DNA from: Alkalinema sp. CACIAM 70d
GTDB taxonomy: Bacteria > Cyanobacteriota > Cyanobacteriia > Leptolyngbyales > Leptolyngbyaceae
Reading direction: 5' to 3'
DNA length: 64,000 bases
Assembly: GCA_002148405.1 (NCBI GenBank)
Contig: MUGG01000119.1
Span: forward strand, 62,001-126,000
Shown piece after piece: positions 18,049 to 26,777 of the stretch; positions within the stretch are counted from its first letter, which is position 1, and the number at the start of each line of letters is the position of its first letter. Made by a program: the position numbers and the translations under genes. Under the pieces are notes generated by a model that was not told where the DNA came from, ran no database searches, and saw only the letters and a program-made list of their open reading frames with translations.

Positions 18049-20748
18049 ATGCCTCGTCAATCGAAATCCTCGGCTCAATCGAAGAAAGTGGAATCGCTGA
18101 AGCATCAGGAGGCGACGCGGAAGAATATTCCGACGGCGGAGTATCAGTCGGTGATGGCGGAGGAGGAGAAGCAGCCGATTCGGGTGGCCTATGAGCGGCG
18201 GAATCGGGATCTTGATCCGCAGTTGGTGTGGCGGGGGAAGGATGAGCAGGATTGGAGTGATTTGGTGGTGAGTGCGCCGCCGTTGTATATCCAGGAGAAG
18301 GTGCATCCGAAGGTTTTGATTGATGATTTGCGGCGGCAGAGTCAGGAGCGGACGGAGGAGTCGCTGGATCTTCAGTTTGATTTATTTGCGGATTTTAATG
18401 GGTTGCCGAAGGAGGCGACGGGGACGGAGTTTTATCAGCATGATGGCCATTGGACGAATCGGATGATTCTGGGGGATTCGCTTCAGGTGATGGCGAGTTT
18501 GGCGGAGCGGGAGGGGCTAAGGGGGAAGGTGCAGTGTATTTATTTTGATCCGCCCTATGGGATTAAATTTAATTCTAATTTTCAGTGGTCTACGACGAGC
18601 CGAGATGTGAAGGATGGGAAAGTTGATCAAATCACTCGTGAACCTGAACAGGTAAAGGCGTTTCGCGATACTTGGCGAGATGGAATTCATTCGTATTTGA
18701 CTTACTTGCGCGATCGTTTGACTATTGCACGAGATCTATTAACTGACAGTGGTTCTATCTTTGTGCAAATTGGAGATGAGAACGTTCATCTAATTAGAGC
18801 TTTGATGGATGAAATATTTGGTTCTACTAACATGATATCAACCATTATATTTCGTACAACAGGGAATCAAAAAGGGGGAACATTAGAACCTGTTTGTGAC
18901 TATGTTCTTTTTTATTGCAAAGATTCCAGTCGAATTAAGTATCGTTCTTTGTTTTTGGAGAAATTAGATTCTGTGGAAGAATCTGCCAATCCCATTACTG
19001 GAGGAGGCATTTTTGCTACTCAAATCTTCGAGTTCGAGCTACATGGAAGAAAATTCCGACCAGCTAAAAACAATAGCTGGAAAACTGCGCTAACTGGTAT
19101 GCAGCGATTAGCAAAAGCAGATCGAATAATGCCAAAAACCACAAGTTTACGTTATCGTGCATTATTATCTGACTTCGGCTATACCCCGCAAACTAATGTT
19201 TGGCTGGATTCAATGGGTACACGAGAAAAAGTATATGTAGTTCAGACTAATGAGAAAATTATTCAACGCTGCATCCTGATGGCAACTGATCCTGGCGATC
19301 TAGTCCTAGACCCCACCTGCGGTTCCGGCACCACCGCCTACGTCGCCGAACAATGGGGCCGCCGCTGGATCACCATTGATACCTCCCGCGTTGCCCTCGC
19401 CCTCGCCCGTGCCCGCATCATGGGTGCCCGCTACCCCTACTACCTCCTCGCCGATAGCCCCGAAGGCCAGAAAAAAGAAGCCGACATCACCCGCACCCTC
19501 CCCAGCACCAATCCCACCCACAACGACATCCGCCATGGCTTCGTCTACCAGCGCGTCCCCCACATCACCCTCAAAAGCATCGCCAACAACGCCGAAATCG
19601 ACGTGATCTGGGAGAAATTCCAAGAAAAACTCGAACCCCTGCGCCAACAACTAAACAGCAAACTCAAGCAAACCTGGGAAGAATGGGAAATCCCCCGCGA
19701 AGCCGATGCAAAATGGCCCGAAGCTGTCCAAAAACTCCATCAAGACTGGTGGCAACAACGTATTGCCCGACAGAAGGAGATTGACGCATCGATCGCCGCC
19801 AAAGCCGACCAAGAATACCTCTACGACAAACCCTACGAAGATAAATCGATCGTCCGCGTCGCAGGCCCCTTCACCGTCGAAAGCCTCTCGCCCCATCGCG
19901 TCATTGCCGTCGATGAAAACGACGAACTGATCGATCCTAATAACACTAAAAACAACACGAAACACAACGACACCACCGACTTCGCCGAAGTCATCCTCAC
20001 CAACCTCAAAACCGCCGGAGTTCAACAAGCCCACAAAGAAGACAAAATCAACTTCACCAGCCTCACCGGATGGCCTGGAAACTTCATCTGCGCCGAAGGC
20101 CGCTACCTCGAAGGCGAAACCAACACCGAAAAACGTGCCGGAATCTTCATCGGCCCCGAATTTGGCACCGTCGCCCGCGCTGACCTAGTGGCAGCCGCCC
20201 GCGAAGCCGGAGATGCCGGATTTGATGTCCTGATCGCCTGCGCCTTCAGCTACGATGCCCACTCCGCCGAATTCACCAAACTCGGTCGCATCACCGTCCT
20301 CAAAGCCCGCATGAACGCCGACCTCCACATGGCCTCAGATCTCGCCAACACCGGAGCCGGAAACCTCTTCGTCATCTTCGGCGAACCCGACATCGACATC
20401 ATCGCGATCGACCACAACCAAATCCAAATCAAAATCCATGGCATCGATGTCTTTCATCCCCAGTCAGGAGAAGTCCGCAGCAGCAACGCCGACGAAATCG
20501 CCTGCTGGTTCATCGACACCGACTACAACGAAGAAAGCTTCTTCGTCCGCCACGCCTACTTCCTCGGAGCCAACGACCCCTACAAATCCCTCAAAACCAC
20601 CCTCAAAGCCGAAATCGACGAAGAAGCCTGGAGCAGCCTCAACAGCGACACATCCCGACCCTTCGACAAACCCAAATCCGGTCGCATCGCCGTCAAAGTG
20701 ATTAATCATTTGGGCGATGAAGTCATGAAAGTGTTTAGCGTGCAGTAG
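18049..20748 (+). CDS. Adenine-specific DNA methyltransferase, beta class (Mod of the R-M pair)
   Basis: An 899-residue N6-adenine methyltransferase that would protect and specify the target of the helicase-nuclease. Motif IV DPPYG lies at residues 167-171 and motif I (SAM binding) DPTCGSGTT at 421-429, the beta-class order. The segment between holds the expected target-recognition domain. The C-terminal 450 residues are a large domain (PFTVESLSPHR, then GEPDIDI) typical of this long Mod subfamily. Base composition is sharply divided: G-rich coding strand up to about 18600, AT-rich through the target-recognition part (about 18610-19285), then C-rich to the end. This suggests a mosaic assembled by recombination. 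It sits 81 bp after an orphan antitoxin. Start ATG 18049. Confidence 0.93.
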   Translation: MPRQSKSSAQSKKVESLKHQEATRKNIPTAEYQSVMAEEEKQPIRVAYERRNRDLDPQLVWRGKDEQDWSDLVVSAPPLYIQEKVHPKVLIDDLRRQSQERTEESLDLQFDLFADFNGLPKEATGTEFYQHDGHWTNRMILGDSLQVMASLAEREGLRGKVQCIYFDPPYGIKFNSNFQWSTTSRDVKDGKVDQITREPEQVKAFRDTWRDGIHSYLTYLRDRLTIARDLLTDSGSIFVQIGDENVHLIRALMDEIFGSTNMISTIIFRTTGNQKGGTLEPVCDYVLFYCKDSSRIKYRSLFLEKLDSVEESANPITGGGIFATQIFEFELHGRKFRPAKNNSWKTALTGMQRLAKADRIMPKTTSLRYRALLSDFGYTPQTNVWLDSMGTREKVYVVQTNEKIIQRCILMATDPGDLVLDPTCGSGTTAYVAEQWGRRWITIDTSRVALALARARIMGARYPYYLLADSPEGQKKEADITRTLPSTNPTHNDIRHGFVYQRVPHITLKSIANNAEIDVIWEKFQEKLEPLRQQLNSKLKQTWEEWEIPREADAKWPEAVQKLHQDWWQQRIARQKEIDASIAAKADQEYLYDKPYEDKSIVRVAGPFTVESLSPHRVIAVDENDELIDPNNTKNNTKHNDTTDFAEVILTNLKTAGVQQAHKEDKINFTSLTGWPGNFICAEGRYLEGETNTEKRAGIFIGPEFGTVARADLVAAAREAGDAGFDVLIACAFSYDAHSAEFTKLGRITVLKARMNADLHMASDLANTGAGNLFVIFGEPDIDIIAIDHNQIQIKIHGIDVFHPQSGEVRSSNADEIACWFIDTDYNEESFFVRHAYFLGANDPYKSLKTTLKAEIDEEAWSSLNSDTSRPFDKPKSGRIAVKVINHLGDEVMKVFSVQ

Positions 20749-20761
20749 CCACGCACCTAGG

Positions 20762-20797
20762 TTCATTGGTAGATTCATTGATAGAGTCATTCATAGA
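20762..20797. repeat. Degenerate tandem 12-bp repeat after mod
   Basis: TTCATTGGTAGA, TTCATTGATAGA and GTCATTCATAGA follow one another at 20762, 20774 and 20786. They begin 13 bp after the methyltransferase stop and lead into the MNT remnant. Confidence 0.75.
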
Positions 20798-20807
20798 GTC
20801 ATCATCC

Positions 20808-21000
20808 ATGAAACTTGGCCTCCACTTACCCACTGATGCAATTACAGCCTTTTGCCAAAAATGGCAGATCGCCGAATTAGCCTTATTTGGTTCCGTATTG
20901 CGCGACGACTTCCGCTGAAAAGAGCGAAAACTGGATTCGTCGCAACGAAATTCTCAACACAGCCAAAATTATTTATTCACAAGCCTATGAACCCGCGTGA
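20808..21000 (+). pseudogene. Internally deleted MNT nucleotidyltransferase gene
   Basis: The frame from 20808 reads MKLGLHLPTDAIT and then ELALFGSVLRDDFR before a stop at 20918, so the GS-x2-R motif is present but the catalytic Asp pair is lost. Shifting frame, the sequence continues SAEKSENWIRRNEILNTAK to a stop at 21000, which resembles the C-terminus of nucleotidyltransferases of this type. The middle of the gene appears to have been deleted. It is a second MNT relic flanking the methyltransferase. Confidence 0.65.
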
Positions 21001-21063
21001 CTCTATAATTATTAACCTCAGCAAACTTACCCACGATTCACTTACAACTAGGAGGGATTCCCC

Positions 21064-21645
21064 ATGACCCTACTCCCACCACCCACAAAACGCTATACCG
21101 CCGAGGAATATTTGGCCCTAGAGGTGGAGTCCACCAGTCGCAACGAGTTTCGTAACGGGGAGATTGTCGAGATGACCGGAGGCACACCAGCCCACAACCA
21201 GATTGTCAGCGCATTCAATGCTCTTCTTTGGTTCGCATTACGGGGTAGCTCCTACCGTATTTTTGTAACCGATCAACGGCTCTGGATTCCCACAGTTAAC
21301 CTGTATACTTACCCAGATATTATGGTCATTACTGCTCCCGTAGAACTCAAGCCCGATCGACGGGATACAGTCATGAATCCAATTTTGATCGCAGAAGTAT
21401 TATCTGATTCAACCGCAGGCTATGATCGGGGTGATAAATTTTCCCATTACAGATCGATCGACACCTTCCAAGAATATGTCCTAGTCAACCAGGATCGTCC
21501 CCATGTGGAACACTATGTTAAACAAGCTGAGAATCAATGGTTGTTTACGGAATACAACAGCCTGGAAGACAAACTGACATTAGCTTCTATCTCGGTAGAA
21601 ATCGCCCTGCAAGACCTGTACGAAGCGATCGAATTCTCCAGCTAA
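21064..21645 (+). CDS. Uma2-family (DUF820) endonuclease-like protein
   Basis: A 193-residue protein of the Uma2 family, a PD-(D/E)xK-fold group that is greatly expanded in cyanobacteria and has no settled role. It begins with the family block YTAEEYLALEVESTSRNEF, followed by GEIVEMTGGTPAHNQI. The predicted active site has the Asp of YPDIMVI and the Glu of ILIAEVLSDST, with DRGDKFSHYRSI downstream. An excellent AGGAGGG ribosome site lies 7 bp before ATG 21064. It ends the toxin-antitoxin / restriction cluster, whether or not it works with it. Confidence 0.9.
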   Translation: MTLLPPPTKRYTAEEYLALEVESTSRNEFRNGEIVEMTGGTPAHNQIVSAFNALLWFALRGSSYRIFVTDQRLWIPTVNLYTYPDIMVITAPVELKPDRRDTVMNPILIAEVLSDSTAGYDRGDKFSHYRSIDTFQEYVLVNQDRPHVEHYVKQAENQWLFTEYNSLEDKLTLASISVEIALQDLYEAIEFSS

Positions 21646-21784
21646 CCCCACTGTTCCCGTTCTATTGGGTCATTTCTGCAACGCCACAACGCGTCTAGAA
21701 TTTACTCTCAACAATCAGGATTTAAGTTTTACAAATCTTTCAATTCTTGATCTTGGGAAAAAACAGAAACCATGGGATCCCTTT

Positions 21785-21790
21785 TATAAT
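21785..21790 (+). promoter_or_regulatory. Consensus -10 box upstream of psbA
   Basis: A perfect TATAAT 62 bp before the psbA start. No good -35 hexamer is seen at 16-18 bp (TTGGGA lies too far upstream), so activity may need an activator. The AGGAGGG ribosome site is just before ATG 21853. Confidence 0.45.
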
Positions 21791-21852
21791 AAGGGTAGCT
21801 TCATACTAGTTTCCTTGTCTCAGCTTTACTCTTCATCACAGGAGGGATCGCC

Positions 21853-22938
21853 ATGACGACCCTTATTCAACGACCAGTTAGACGACAAGGCTACAATCCA
21901 CTAGATCGTTGGAATCAATTTTGTAATTGGATCACCAGCACTCAAAATCGCATCTACATTGGGTGGTTTGGTGTATTAATGATTCCTACACTATTGGTTG
22001 CAGCAATTTGTTTTATTCTCGCCTTCATTGTCGCACCGGGCGTGGATATGGAAGGTATCCGTGAACCGGTACAAGGTTCAATTTTGGCTGGAAATAACTT
22101 AATGACCGCTGCTGTGGTTCCCACTTCCGCCGCGATCGGCTTGCACTTTTATCCCATTTGGGCTGCGGCCTCCCTAGAAGAGTGGCTCTACAATGGTGGC
22201 CCCTATCAACTGATTTTATTCCATGGCTTGATTGGGATTTTTTGCTATCTGGGTCGGCTGTGGGAACTGAGTTATCGGTTGGGAATGCGGCCTTGGATTG
22301 CCATTGCCTTTTCCGGCCCCGTTGCTGCTGCCACGGCGGTTCTGCTTGTTTACCCGATCGGGCAGGGTAGCTTTTCCGATGGACTTCCGTTTGGCATTTC
22401 AGGAACGTTCCATTTTATGTTGGCGTTCCAAGCAGACCATAATATCCTGATGCATCCTTTCCATATGTTAGGTGTAACAGGCATCTTTGCAGGAGCGATT
22501 CTCGCCGCATTACACGGCTCCTTAGTGACATCTTCGATCGTCCGTCAAACCAGTGAATCAGAATCTGCTGCTGTAGGCTATCGCTTTGGTCAACCTCAGG
22601 TGACTTATAACTACAACGCAAGTCATTCTGGATTTCTGGGTCGGCTCTTACTTCCGTCGCTTGCCAGCCAAAACCATCGCGCTTTCCACTTTATGATGGC
22701 AGCACTGCCGACGATCGGCATTTGGTTGGCAGCCCTAGGGGTCTGTAGCATGGCCTTTAATCTGAATGGGTTCAACTTCAACCACTCCATTCTGGATCGC
22801 CAAGGAATTGTGATTCCCAGCGAAGCGGATCTCCTGAATCGAGCCAATTTAGGCTTGCAAGTCATGCATGGGCCGAACACCCATAACTTCCCCTTAGTGC
22901 TGGCAGGGGGGCCGGGTATTCCGGTGAGCCAAGCTTAG
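21853..22938 (+). CDS. psbA: Atypical (rogue-type) photosystem II D1 protein
   Basis: A 361-residue thylakoid membrane protein clearly homologous to D1 over its full length. Offsets to standard numbering are +6, and +7 after residue 270. Kept: Tyr161 (Tyr167 here) with His190, Asp170, the P680 ligand His198, the iron ligand His215, and His332, His337 and Ala344. Changed: Asp61 to Glu, Gln130 to Leu, Glu189 to Asp, Ser264 to Ala at the QB site, Glu333 to Gly (MHGPN) and Asp342 to Val (FPLVLA). Losing Glu333 and Asp342 makes a normal Mn4CaO5 cluster unlikely. This matches the class of rogue D1 (psbA4, inactive sentinel PSII). ChlF cannot be excluded from residues alone, but no far-red cluster genes are nearby. 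The tail after Ala344 is [10 protein letters not shown]. Confidence 0.95.
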   Translation: MTTLIQRPVRRQGYNPLDRWNQFCNWITSTQNRIYIGWFGVLMIPTLLVAAICFILAFIVAPGVDMEGIREPVQGSILAGNNLMTAAVVPTSAAIGLHFYPIWAAASLEEWLYNGGPYQLILFHGLIGIFCYLGRLWELSYRLGMRPWIAIAFSGPVAAATAVLLVYPIGQGSFSDGLPFGISGTFHFMLAFQADHNILMHPFHMLGVTGIFAGAILAALHGSLVTSSIVRQTSESESAAVGYRFGQPQVTYNYNASHSGFLGRLLLPSLASQNHRAFHFMMAALPTIGIWLAALGVCSMAFNLNGFNFNHSILDRQGIVIPSEADLLNRANLGLQVMHGPNTHNFPLVLAGGPGIPVSQA

Positions 22939-22952
22939 CAACTTTCTCAAGT

Positions 22953-22984
22953 TGGGCACATCATGACGATCGTGCCCAGCTTTT
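22953..22984 (+). terminator. Probable terminator of psbA
   Basis: TGGGCAC (22953-22959) and GTGCCCA (22972-22978) form a 7-bp stem followed by GCTTTT, 15 bp after the stop codon. It would partly insulate the downstream FAD oxidoreductase. Confidence 0.6.
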
Positions 22985-23042
22985 ACCATTGCAATCGCCC
23001 TATTCAAATACTGATGTCGGCAGTTAGTAATCGGAGAAAAAA

Positions 23043-24605
23043 ATGAATAGTTTTGATTATATTATTTTGGGAGCTGGCTTAGGGGGACTCTCTGCCGCAG
23101 CCTGTTTGACCCGCCAAGGCCACCGAGTTTTAGTTCTAGAACAGCATTATTTGCCCGGTGGTTGTTGCCATACCTTCGACTTTGGCCGTTATAGCTTCTG
23201 TGCTGATGTCCATTACATTTCCCAATGTGGTTCTGGGCAAACCATTGGACAATTTTTAAACTACATTGAGCAAAATGTTGAGTTTAATTCCCTTGATCCC
23301 GACTGTATTGATCGAGTCATTACTCCAGAAGTTGATTTTAGAATTCCACTGGGATGGGAAAATTTACGATCGCGTTTACTATCCCACTTTCCAGATGAAG
23401 CGCCTAGCATTAATCGCTACTGTGATGAAATTCATCGTCTCCATCAAGAGATCACTTTTCTTGTGAATGAAGTGCGATGGTATGATCAAAACTGGAGTGA
23501 TTGGCTAAAACTGCCGAAATATCTCAATTTGTTTAACAAGCGGAACTGGACGCTTCAGGATTTATATAACCACGTAGGATTATCGCCCAAGTTACAAGCG
23601 GTTCTGGCAGGCCAAAGCGGAGACTACGCCTTGCCTCCCGCTGAAATTGCTTTGCTCACCCATACCTCCCTAGTGTGGGATTATTCTGAAGGCGCTTACT
23701 ATCCTAAACAGCATTTTCGTCACTTTGTTGATACCATTGTTCAATCCATTACAAGTGGTGGTGGAGAAGTTCTGTTTTCGACTCCTGTTGAACATATTCA
23801 AGTCGATCGCGGCCAAGTACAGTCGATTATTGCAGGCGATCGACAATACCACGCCCGTAAAGCCTACATTAGCGACCTAGATCCCAAGCTCACCGTTAAG
23901 CTGATGCACCACGCTGATGGACTCAGTTCAAAAGAGGTACAACGTCTTACAGGCTATGACTATTCCGCCAGTGCGTTCAACCTCTACCTAGGTTTGGATC
24001 AGCGCTTTGAACCGCTGAACTATGGCATTGGCAACTGGAATCTTTGGTATTATCCCAATCCAGACTTGAACCAAGCCTACCAACAGCAATTAGCAGGGCA
24101 TTTAGACCATCCTTGGATTTTTGTGTCTTGCCCTACCATGAAAACGAATGAACCTGGCCTAGGGCCTGCGGGACATCACGTCTTGGAAGTCGCTACAGTC
24201 TGCCCCTATGAGCCCTTTGCAGAATTTCGGCAGACCGACCTCAAAGCCTATCGATCGCTGAAACGAAAATTTTATCAAGCCATTATGACTAGCGTGCGGG
24301 ATTTAATTCCCGATGTCGATCGCTATATTCGCATGAAAGTATACGGCACTCCCACTACCAGCGAACATTTTCTAGGGCAACCTCAAGGCAACATCTACGG
24401 TGCGAAGTTGATTCCGCAACAGGTGGGACTCAACCGTTTGGGATATAAAACAGAACTGCCGAATTTGTTCTTTGTCGGCGCGAGTGCAGGCTATCCCAGC
24501 GTTCCCGGTGTGATTGGCAATGGCATGGATGTGGTGGAATTGATCACCGGCCAAATGGTTTGGCAAAGGAATACCCCTGCGATCGCCCCCGCGAGAATTG
24601 GTTAA
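23043..24605 (+). CDS. CrtISO/RetSat-like FAD-dependent oxidoreductase
   Basis: A 520-residue flavoprotein of the carotenoid isomerase / phytoene desaturase / retinol saturase superfamily. The FAD-binding fold is YIILGAGLGGLSAAACL (residues 5-21) followed by VLVLEQHYLPGGCCHTF. The C-terminal FAD block is LFFVGASAGYPSVPGVIGNG with VVELI. It is longer in the substrate region than CrtP/CrtQ and closest in layout to RetSat/CrtISO-like enzymes acting on polyenes or other lipids. The substrate is unknown. It starts 104 bp downstream of the atypical psbA on the same strand, across a foldback, so co-transcription by read-through is possible. ATG 23043 follows a weak GGAG. Confidence 0.85.
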   Translation: MNSFDYIILGAGLGGLSAAACLTRQGHRVLVLEQHYLPGGCCHTFDFGRYSFCADVHYISQCGSGQTIGQFLNYIEQNVEFNSLDPDCIDRVITPEVDFRIPLGWENLRSRLLSHFPDEAPSINRYCDEIHRLHQEITFLVNEVRWYDQNWSDWLKLPKYLNLFNKRNWTLQDLYNHVGLSPKLQAVLAGQSGDYALPPAEIALLTHTSLVWDYSEGAYYPKQHFRHFVDTIVQSITSGGGEVLFSTPVEHIQVDRGQVQSIIAGDRQYHARKAYISDLDPKLTVKLMHHADGLSSKEVQRLTGYDYSASAFNLYLGLDQRFEPLNYGIGNWNLWYYPNPDLNQAYQQQLAGHLDHPWIFVSCPTMKTNEPGLGPAGHHVLEVATVCPYEPFAEFRQTDLKAYRSLKRKFYQAIMTSVRDLIPDVDRYIRMKVYGTPTTSEHFLGQPQGNIYGAKLIPQQVGLNRLGYKTELPNLFFVGASAGYPSVPGVIGNGMDVVELITGQMVWQRNTPAIAPARIG

Positions 24606-24623
24606 AGGTCTCAACCCATTAAA

Positions 24624-24668
24624 GCCTCGATCGCTTAAAGAAGCCCTCGGTTCAGCGATCGAAGCTTC
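24624..24668. terminator. Bidirectional foldback between convergent genes
   Basis: GCCTCGATCGCT (24624-24635) pairs with AGCGATCGAAGC (24654-24665), one mismatch, lying between the converging FAD enzyme and transglutaminase genes. It is built on HIP1-like GATCG sequence and followed by TTCTCT. Confidence 0.5.
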
Positions 24669-24686
24669 TCTAATCGATGCTTATCT

Positions 24687-25466
24687 TCACAAAGCATCGA
24701 TCCAAACTTGCATTTCATTAAGCTGTAGCGGCCCAAACTGGGTCACTAGGGCAACATCTGCCGCATCCCGGCCATAGGCAATCACGATACGCTCTTCGGA
24801 ATGTTCCGTTTGGGTCGCATCAAAGGTACACCAGCGATGGCCGATATATGCTTCAAACCAAGCATGTTGATCCATGGGTTTGAGGCCATGCAGATACCCT
24901 ACAACCATGCGAGCAGGAATATTAAGACTGCGGCAAAGGGCAATTCCTAAATGGGCAAAATCTCGGCAAACCCCTTGGCGACTTTGAATCACGTTCAGTG
25001 CAGAAGTTGAAGCATTACTCGTACCATATTCATATTGGATATTGTTATGAATCCATCGCCGGATTGCTTCTGCTTGGGCATACCCAGGTTCTAAATTAGC
25101 CACAATTTCAGATGCTAAATCATAAACCTTATCAGATTCACAATAGCGACTAGGTAGTAAAAACTGCAAAATGGCATCGGGTAGAAATTCGATCGGAATA
25201 AATGACGCAGTTTTATCTAACTCCAATTCCAATAATGTTTCTGCTTGGGCCGTCACCTGGAGCTGAAATTCTCCTGCTGGCACAATGAGTCGCTGACAGA
25301 GGTTACCGTAACCATCGGTATATTCTGTAACTGGCGCAAAGGGCTGTAAATCATAGGTTTCTTGAATAATCCACTGTCTGTAACCACTACGTGGTCGTAG
25401 CATCAGGATGACAGGAACATCAAAATTGCTAGAAAACTGCATCCGACAACCAAGTTCAAAGCGCAT
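24687..25466 (-). CDS. Transglutaminase-like cysteine protease family protein
   Basis: A 259-residue cytosolic protein with the bacterial transglutaminase N-terminal beta domain (residues 1-110) followed by the transglutaminase core. The catalytic triad is visible: Cys in SRQGVCRDFAHLGI, His in DQHAWFEAYIG and Asp in WCTFDATQTEHS. These proteins are usually proteases or amidases, and some act with peptide-ligase (alpha-E/ATP-grasp) partners. No such partner is seen here, so the substrate is unknown. The start ATG 25466 is the only one consistent with the N-terminal domain. It is on the same strand as the sigma gene 340 bp upstream but separated by a foldback. Confidence 0.9.
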   Translation of the reverse strand: MRFELGCRMQFSSNFDVPVILMLRPRSGYRQWIIQETYDLQPFAPVTEYTDGYGNLCQRLIVPAGEFQLQVTAQAETLLELELDKTASFIPIEFLPDAILQFLLPSRYCESDKVYDLASEIVANLEPGYAQAEAIRRWIHNNIQYEYGTSNASTSALNVIQSRQGVCRDFAHLGIALCRSLNIPARMVVGYLHGLKPMDQHAWFEAYIGHRWCTFDATQTEHSEERIVIAYGRDAADVALVTQFGPLQLNEMQVWIDAL

Positions 25467-25609
25467 TTTAGTACCTGATTAATAATAGATAAGAGTACAT
25501 GACAAGTGGGAATAGGGTAGGTTGAGCTAGGCAGATTTCTTTTTGCTTAAGCAATGATGAAAACTGCAAACCCTCTCATAATATAGAATCTAAAAAATAG
25601 AAATGGATG

Positions 25610-25641
25610 CCTAGTTATCATTATAAAACTCCTGATAACTA
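25610..25641 (-). terminator. Foldback downstream of the sigma gene
   Basis: CTAGTTATCA (25610-25619) and TGATAACTAG (25632-25641) form a perfect 10-bp stem with a 12-nt loop. On the minus strand a T-rich stretch (TTTCTATTTTTTAG) follows after some 8 nt. It is a plausible terminator for the sigma gene. Nearby, ATCCAAGATCACACAG occurs twice, at 25743 and 25773. Confidence 0.5.
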
Positions 25642-25805
25642 GACACCTAGGGAGACATCTGTAGAGACACTGACTCAAGAATTGATCTCGATCGTAGGAT
25701 GTTGGAGCACCTCGTAATCGGTTGTCCAGTCTAAATCGCATCATCCAAGATCACACAGACCAAAATCATACAATCCAAGATCACACAGTCTAAGACATAA
25801 AATGC

Positions 25806-26777
25806 TTAGCTAGCGAGATAGTGACGAATCTCGGAATGCTGCTGGCGGAGTAGCTTATAGGCTTTCTGTTGAATTTGACGAACTCGCTCCCGACTGATTC
25901 CTAGGCGTCGTCCTGCTTCAGACAACGACAGAGCTTCATTGCCGTCCAAACCAAACCGCATCACTAGAATATCCCGCATCATGGGAGGCAGTTGATCGAT
26001 CGCGTTTTGCAAATCCTGAGATAAAGATACTTTCTCTAGATTGGCAATTGGAGAAGTTGAGTCATCTTCCAAAATGTCGATTAAATCCGTATCCTCATTG
26101 TCCCCAACTCGCATATCCAAAGACATCGGACGTTTTGAATAGGATAGGTATTGCAAAACCTTTTCGGGTTCTAAGTCCAACTCTGCTGCAATTTCATTTA
26201 GCGTAGCCGTGCGACCTAATCTTTGAGATAATTCCCGCTGCGATCGCTTAATTTTATTCAATACTTCAACTAGGTGAATTGGCAAACGAATCGTCCGTGA
26301 ACTCTGGGAAATGGCGCGGGTAATGGCCTGACGAATCCACCAATAGGCATAGGTAGAAAACTTGAAACCTCGATCGGGATCGAATTTTTCAACCCCCATT
26401 TGCAATCCCAAGGCTCCTTCTTGGATTAAGTCTAATAAATCTACATTACGATTCTGATATTGTTTAGCGATATTCACTACCAATCGTAAATTTGCTGCTA
26501 CCATCTGGCGTTTAGCAAATTCTCCATCTTCTAAGACCGCTTCCAACTCATCTACTGTAATTTCTAACTCCGCAGCCCATTCTTCTAGGCTGGGCTCGTA
26601 CTGTAGCGTTTCCTTTAGGTTTGCTTTGACCGTCTGATACTCCACCATTTTCTGCACTTGCTGACCATACTGAATCTCTTCTTCCCGAGTCAGCAAAGGT
26701 ACCCGACCAATATCATGAAGATAGGAACGCATCGTATTGATGGGGCCGGAAAGGAGGGAGTTTGCTTGCTTCATCAT
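25806..26777 (-). CDS. RpoD-like group 2 sigma factor
   Basis: A second primary-like, non-essential sigma factor, 323 residues. Region 1.2 (YLHDIGRVPLLTREEE) is followed by region 2 (ANLRLVVNIAKQYQNRNVDL, DLIQEGALGL, YWWIRQAITRAI). Region 3 (IHLVEVLNKIKRSQREL) and region 4 with helix-turn-helix GISRERVRQIQQKAYKLL complete it. A TTG at 26807 would add ten unconserved residues. The ATG at 26777 has CAGGA about 9 bp upstream and is preferred; the next codon is also ATG. Group 2 sigmas in cyanobacteria respond to light/dark, nitrogen or heat. Nothing in the sequence says which. A 500-bp divergent region separates it from the old yellow enzyme gene. Confidence 0.94.
   Translation of the reverse strand: MMKQANSLLSGPINTMRSYLHDIGRVPLLTREEEIQYGQQVQKMVEYQTVKANLKETLQYEPSLEEWAAELEITVDELEAVLEDGEFAKRQMVAANLRLVVNIAKQYQNRNVDLLDLIQEGALGLQMGVEKFDPDRGFKFSTYAYWWIRQAITRAISQSSRTIRLPIHLVEVLNKIKRSQRELSQRLGRTATLNEIAAELDLEPEKVLQYLSYSKRPMSLDMRVGDNEDTDLIDILEDDSTSPIANLEKVSLSQDLQNAIDQLPPMMRDILVMRFGLDGNEALSLSEAGRRLGISRERVRQIQQKAYKLLRQQHSEIRHYLAS

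Noticed and set aside
19306..20790. Long antisense frames over the C-rich 3' half of the methyltransferase gene
   Set aside because: They are Gly/Val/Asp-rich translations expected from the reverse strand of C-biased codons; no start signals or domains.
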